Shown piece after piece: positions 27,188 through 31,190 of a stretch of DNA of 31,190 nucleotides. This DNA is from Acrasis kona (Eukaryota > Heterolobosea > Eutetramitea > Acrasida > Acrasidae): positions 1-31,190 of the forward strand of contig JAOPGA020001151.1 in the NCBI GenBank assembly GCA_026419775.2, written 5' to 3'. The notes beneath the pieces were generated by a model that worked only from the letters and a program-made list of their open reading frames with translations, did no database searches and had not been told where the DNA came from. The position numbers were made by a program, and so were the translations under genes. How positions within the stretch are numbered: position 1 is the first letter of the stretch; each line of letters opens with the position of its first letter.

Positions 27188-27630
27188 CTCCCCACGATGC
27201 GAGCGACAAGATAACTGTTTTCATCACTCGCTAATCTAAATCCAAACCTAATCAGACACCGCGCTCTGCTAGGACGAAGACTCTGATGCATATCACCAAA
27301 GAGCAACTCCGTATTCCACTATAAAATAAAATATTGAATTTCCTTCTTCAATAAAACCTAAACACTCATTGTAATAGGACGTAGGAGTGAATGCAAAACA
27401 CAATCACCAACCTCGTAACCTGACATCAAGAATCAGGACGCTGGGAAAACCACATTCTCGGTTAAAAACCCACGTAAGTCATCTTACTGACTCAGCCACC
27501 ACTCGGCCTACTGCTAACCTTGTAGCCAAAATAATATAGATCTATAGATTGGCTATTCAAGCCTGTGCACAAAATAAATAATAATAACCGGTTCACTAAC
27601 AATATGCGCATAACAATAACATTGCCAAAT
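27188..27630 (-). other. Untranslated 3' interval of the retroelement, with polypurine tract
   Basis: 443 bp between the pol stop codon and the LTR. It begins, next to the LTR, with GTGGGGAG on the minus strand (polypurine tract). No envelope or other frame is visible here. Confidence 0.6.
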
Positions 27631-30600
27631 TCAATTCAACTTGGTCTTTTTTCGAGCCGTGCTTCCCCATTCTGCTTCAGCTATAACTTTTCGTTTTCTT
27701 TCACGATTAACCCTACCAACGACAACAGAAGTTGACACGTTGTTTGGTTGAACATTGTCTGGTACGAATGTTTTGTCTCTTTGATTATCAATACCGACTT
27801 CACTGACTTCTTCCTCTTCATCGTCAACAAGATCAGCATAAACTGGTCTGTTTAATAACTTTTGACCTTCGGCTAAAACTGCTTTCTTCAAAAAATTTGC
27901 TGGAACTTTGAATCCTTTCTCGTAATCACTTTTGATTATGTATTCACCATTGATAGGTGTTCTACTTACAACCTCGTACGGACCTTCGTACAGAAATTCA
28001 CCTTTTTTCTTTGTAGGATTACGTAACATTACGATATCGCCTGGCTTGTAAATGCTTGTTTTCTTATGATAGGTATCCTTCTCAAAGTTTGTTACTCTCA
28101 TCTTGTATATCATATTAGAAACACTATCCTTATGAACTCTCCAAAATTTATCCATCTTATCCCTATCTTCTTGCAATAGCTTTTCATCATCTTTATCTGG
28201 ACATGCATGATTGAATGGACCCCTTCCGAACATGAGTGTGAATGGTGTTGCTAACATCTCTGAATGAACTCTGCTGTTCATGGCGAATTGACACAATGGT
28301 ATTAAATCTTCCCAATGTCCAATGTGTTTCTTGTCCTGGAACGTTAATTGTAACTTCAGTAGAAGTGTTCTTATTGTTTTGTTTTGGGCTTCAACTAATC
28401 CATTTGCATGGTGATTATATGCAATTACTCTGTTGTGTTTCGTTCCTGCTTGATCACAAACTTCTTTGACTGCAGAATTAATAAACTCGTTTCCATTATC
28501 CGACTTGATAGTTGCTGGAAATCCAAATGTGTAAAATACTTGCATGATTGCATCCGATACTTCGGCTTTTGTTTTGCCTAATAGTGGTTTCAACCATACA
28601 AATCTTGAAAATTTATCCACCATAACAAGTAACTGTGTATAACCCTGTAAACTTCCTCCAATATGCATCAAATCGATATGAATATGTTCTCCTGGTAAAC
28701 AAAACTTGGGTTCTTGTAATGGTGCATAACCAATGCGTTGTCCGTTAATTTGTTGACATATTTTACACTTCTTTATGTACTCTTGACACTTCTTATGTAA
28801 ATACTTGATTCTGACGTTGGGGTGATTTAATCTGATAAAGTTAACCATTCCATTCGTTCCCCAATGCGCTTGATGTGCCTCCTCAATGATCTCTTTCTCT
28901 TTCTCTGCTGCTGGTACGCTGATTGTTATTTTATTCAATCTAGATAAGACATCCGGTAATACGTTGTCCGTGCCTTTGATGTGATGTACTTCGAAGCTGT
29001 ACTCCGATATTGTTGCTATCCATGCTGCTAGGGTTGTATTCTTCGAATTTGGGTACTCCAATTCTTTGATGATATCTGTCAACGATCGGCTATCGGTGTG
29101 TAGTTTAAAATGTCGACCTAAAAGATGATGTCGATAATGGTTGATGTGTACTACAATCGATAATAGTTCCTTCTTTGGTATACTATAGTTAATTTCGGAC
29201 TTGGTCAATACTCTTGAGTGAAATCCTAAATAACGTTTCTCTCCCTCAATCCATTGAAACAATGCTCCTCCTATTCCTGTAGCGCTGGCATCTGTCTCCA
29301 ACTCTAATGTGACGTTCGGTAACGGGTAGTGTAGAAACGGAACGTTGTCTATTAGTGCTTTACACACGTTTTGATACGCTTCTTCTAATTGTGGATGTTC
29401 ATTCCAATTGAACTTCTTCAATTTCATTTGCATTAACGGATAAAGTAGATCACTGGCATGTGGTATAAACCTACGAAAGAAATTGATGAATCCAACTAAT
29501 GATTGAATGTGTTTTCTTGTTGAAGGTCTTTCTTTTCTTTGTAGCATGTTGCACACTTTGTCCATGTTTGGCTTCATTCCTGCTTGTTCAATCCAAAATC
29601 CGAGTAATGGTACTTTTGTTGCGAAAAAGTTACATTTGGCTGGTTGAATGGTCAAGTTGACTGCTGTTAATGCCTTCAACACATTTTGTACGTGAATAAT
29701 GTGCTCTTCCACGGATTTGCTATATATGATTATATCATCAATGTGATTACAGGCATAATCTGTTAAATTGTTAGCTTGTAGTAGCGCCTTGATCATCCTT
29801 TGAAAAATGGATGGAATGTGTTTCAAACCTAAAGGTGCTGTTATAAATCTATATCGCTTACCTAAACAAGTGAATCCTGTTATGGACTTATCTTGTGACC
29901 TTAAACAAATTTGGTGATACGCTGATTTTAAATCTAACTTGGAGAAGATGTGCGATCCTGATGATCCTACTTTCTTGAATACTTCATCTATTCCTGGAAC
30001 ATCGTTTGTATCACTTTCTATCAACTTATTGATTGGTATAAAGTTGAAAACGAATCTTGGTTTGCCCTTCATAATTAGGAACCAATTGGTGTTAAACAAT
30101 CCCATGTCTTTTTCCTCTTCTGTTCGATGTGAATCTAAGTCTATCATTTCCTCAACGATTTGATCTCTGACCCATTCTTTAACCATTTCGTGGAACCTTA
30201 ATTCGGCTTCTAGTGGGTGGTATGATTTTGACCATGATCCTTTTCTTCTTGATTCTTCTTCTACAAATTTGATGGCAATCGTTCCAATAGTGCTATGCTT
30301 GTCTATCGTAGCTTTATTTGCTTCTAGAAAATCGGCAATGTGGACCATGTATTTTTCAGCGTCGGGATGGTATCTCACTCCTTTACTTTCCTCTTCGTGA
30401 TTTCTCTCTATAATCTCGTCCATTGGTGTCTGTTGATATTTCTTCATAAAGTTCTCTACTGTTTCATTTGTCATGTCTGGTATTATATCGTAAATGTCTT
30501 TGATTCTGAAAATCTTGCAAATGTTCCTTCCGAATATAACTTCATCATCACATGTCGGTAATACAACGAATGTATGCTCAATCTTAGCCTCTTGGTAGAT

Positions 30601-31190
30601 TACTTCTAATCTTGCTGTAATGCAACGGACCGTCCTCTTGTCTGGGAATCTCACCAATATCCTGGCTGACTTGTTTATCGAAACTTTGTAATCTTTCTGT
30701 TTGATTACTTTCTTCAGGAAATCGTTACTTATAACACTGAGTTGTGCTCCTTTATCAACTAGGGCTTTTGCGGATAGACCATTTAGTTTGGTATTAGCAT
30801 ACTGAAGACTCTCGTAAATAAGACCGTCGTCGTCGTCGAATTTATTTTGTTCGTTTGACTCTACTTCAATGTCGTCTGGGCTGTCATCTTCTTCTTCTCC
30901 GTAGATGATTGGTTCTCCATAACCTTCTTTTTCATCTCTAGGAACTATGGCATCTCCTTTGGCAATCTCTATAAACTCCATTTTATTCAGTTTAAACGTT
31001 TGACGTTGTTGTGATTTCTTGAAGTCCTTGTTGAACCTTGGTTTCTGGCTCTCGTTGTTTATGCCTAATTTCTTCTTCAAGTGCTCTGGCATGTACTTGT
31101 TCTCCTTGACCATTGGACCTTCTTGTTCTGGGCAGTTGGGTTGAATATGTGTGTGGGAATTACATTTCCAACAATGTTTGTCCACTACTG
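27631..31190 (-). mobile_element. pol: Ty3/Gypsy retrotransposon Gag-Pol, 5' end beyond window
   Basis: One frame open from the right edge to TGA at 27631, about 1185 residues visible. Order: a Gag-type zinc knuckle C-x2-C-x4-H-x4-C at residues 5-18; an aspartic protease with ALVDKGAQLSVIS (Asp 144; the usual DT/SG is DKG); reverse transcriptase with FSKLDLKSAYHQI (Asp 418) and HIDDIIIYS (482-484, His where Tyr/Phe is usual); RNase H with Asp 632, Glu 673 and Asp 698; integrase with a zinc region near 771-810, then Asp 838, Asp 896 (SDNGNEF) and Glu 932 (NGLVEAQNK); and a GPY/F module near YEGPYEVV. PR-RT-RH-IN order defines Ty3/Gypsy (Metaviridae). There is no frameshift, so the copy is young. 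Zinc knuckle and protease share one frame, so Gag and Pol are probably fused. No chromodomain is evident. Confidence 0.95.

Noticed and set aside
1-31190. tRNA, rRNA, snRNA genes or CRISPR arrays
   Set aside because: No cloverleaf T-loop consensus, conserved rRNA/U-RNA blocks or regularly spaced repeats were seen. Eukaryotic introns exclude a CRISPR context.

Overview
This is nuclear DNA of a small-genomed unicellular eukaryote. Genes sit on both strands with a few tens to a few hundred bases between them. They are cut by GT-AG introns that are all tiny (33-44 nt in the 13 I could place by reading frame), and AATAAA often overlaps the stop codon. Gene content includes ETF-beta, mitochondrial presequence-like N-termini and a Ty3/Gypsy retrotransposon. 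S-adenosylhomocysteinase carries the extra central segment known from plants, bacteria and many protists but absent from animals and fungi, so a protist is favoured. I cannot fix the lineage; Heterolobosea or Amoebozoa are only guesses.

Left third (1 to about 9.2 kb): an RG-rich 5' gene fragment, a DDE transposase remnant next to a terminal-repeat-like motif, and an intact secreted proteinase-K-type subtilisin. Then comes a run of damaged genes: a short-chain dehydrogenase, a dynamin-like GTPase of FZL/mitofusin type with a mitochondrial-looking N-terminus, a truncated S28 serine peptidase, a second transposase piece and an ankyrin-like gene. Several breaks are single-base frameshifts in otherwise well-preserved frames, and one N is present at 6980, so assembly or read error must be weighed against true decay.

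Middle (9.2 to 20.6 kb): mostly intact, dense genes. These are ETF-beta, a YfcG-like glutathione transferase with a mitochondrial leader, an alpha/beta hydrolase, a small presequence-bearing protein, a secreted endonuclease/exonuclease/phosphatase-fold enzyme, a rhomboid-superfamily membrane protein, a C2 protein with a Q/M/P-rich tail, a four-exon secreted alpha-amylase and an unrecognised 254-residue protein. A hAT transposon relic and a tandem pair of LINE-like zinc-finger tails lie between the hydrolase and the small presequence-bearing gene.

Right third (20.6 to 31.2 kb): a transposase C-terminal remnant with an inverted copy of the terminal motif, and an intact 696-residue Crinkler-type protein (P-loop ATPase, winged helix, restriction-nuclease-like domain). 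A tiny secreted cysteine-rich peptide, a small gene with a possible 16-nt intron and S-adenosylhomocysteinase follow. A Ty3/Gypsy element on the minus strand has its 160-bp 3' LTR, polypurine tract and pol in the window, while its gag and 5' LTR lie beyond the right edge.

There is no operon logic. The secreted hydrolases (subtilisin, S28 peptidase, amylase, nuclease-like enzyme) fit a phagotrophic or saprotrophic digestive lifestyle. The mitochondrial set (ETF-beta, glutathione transferase, rhomboid, FZL-like) is ordinary housekeeping. The most unusual observations are the compact gene ends (stop codon merged with polyadenylation signal), the Crinkler-type gene beside transposon remains, and the three dispersed 37-bp motifs tied to three different fragments of DDE transposase.
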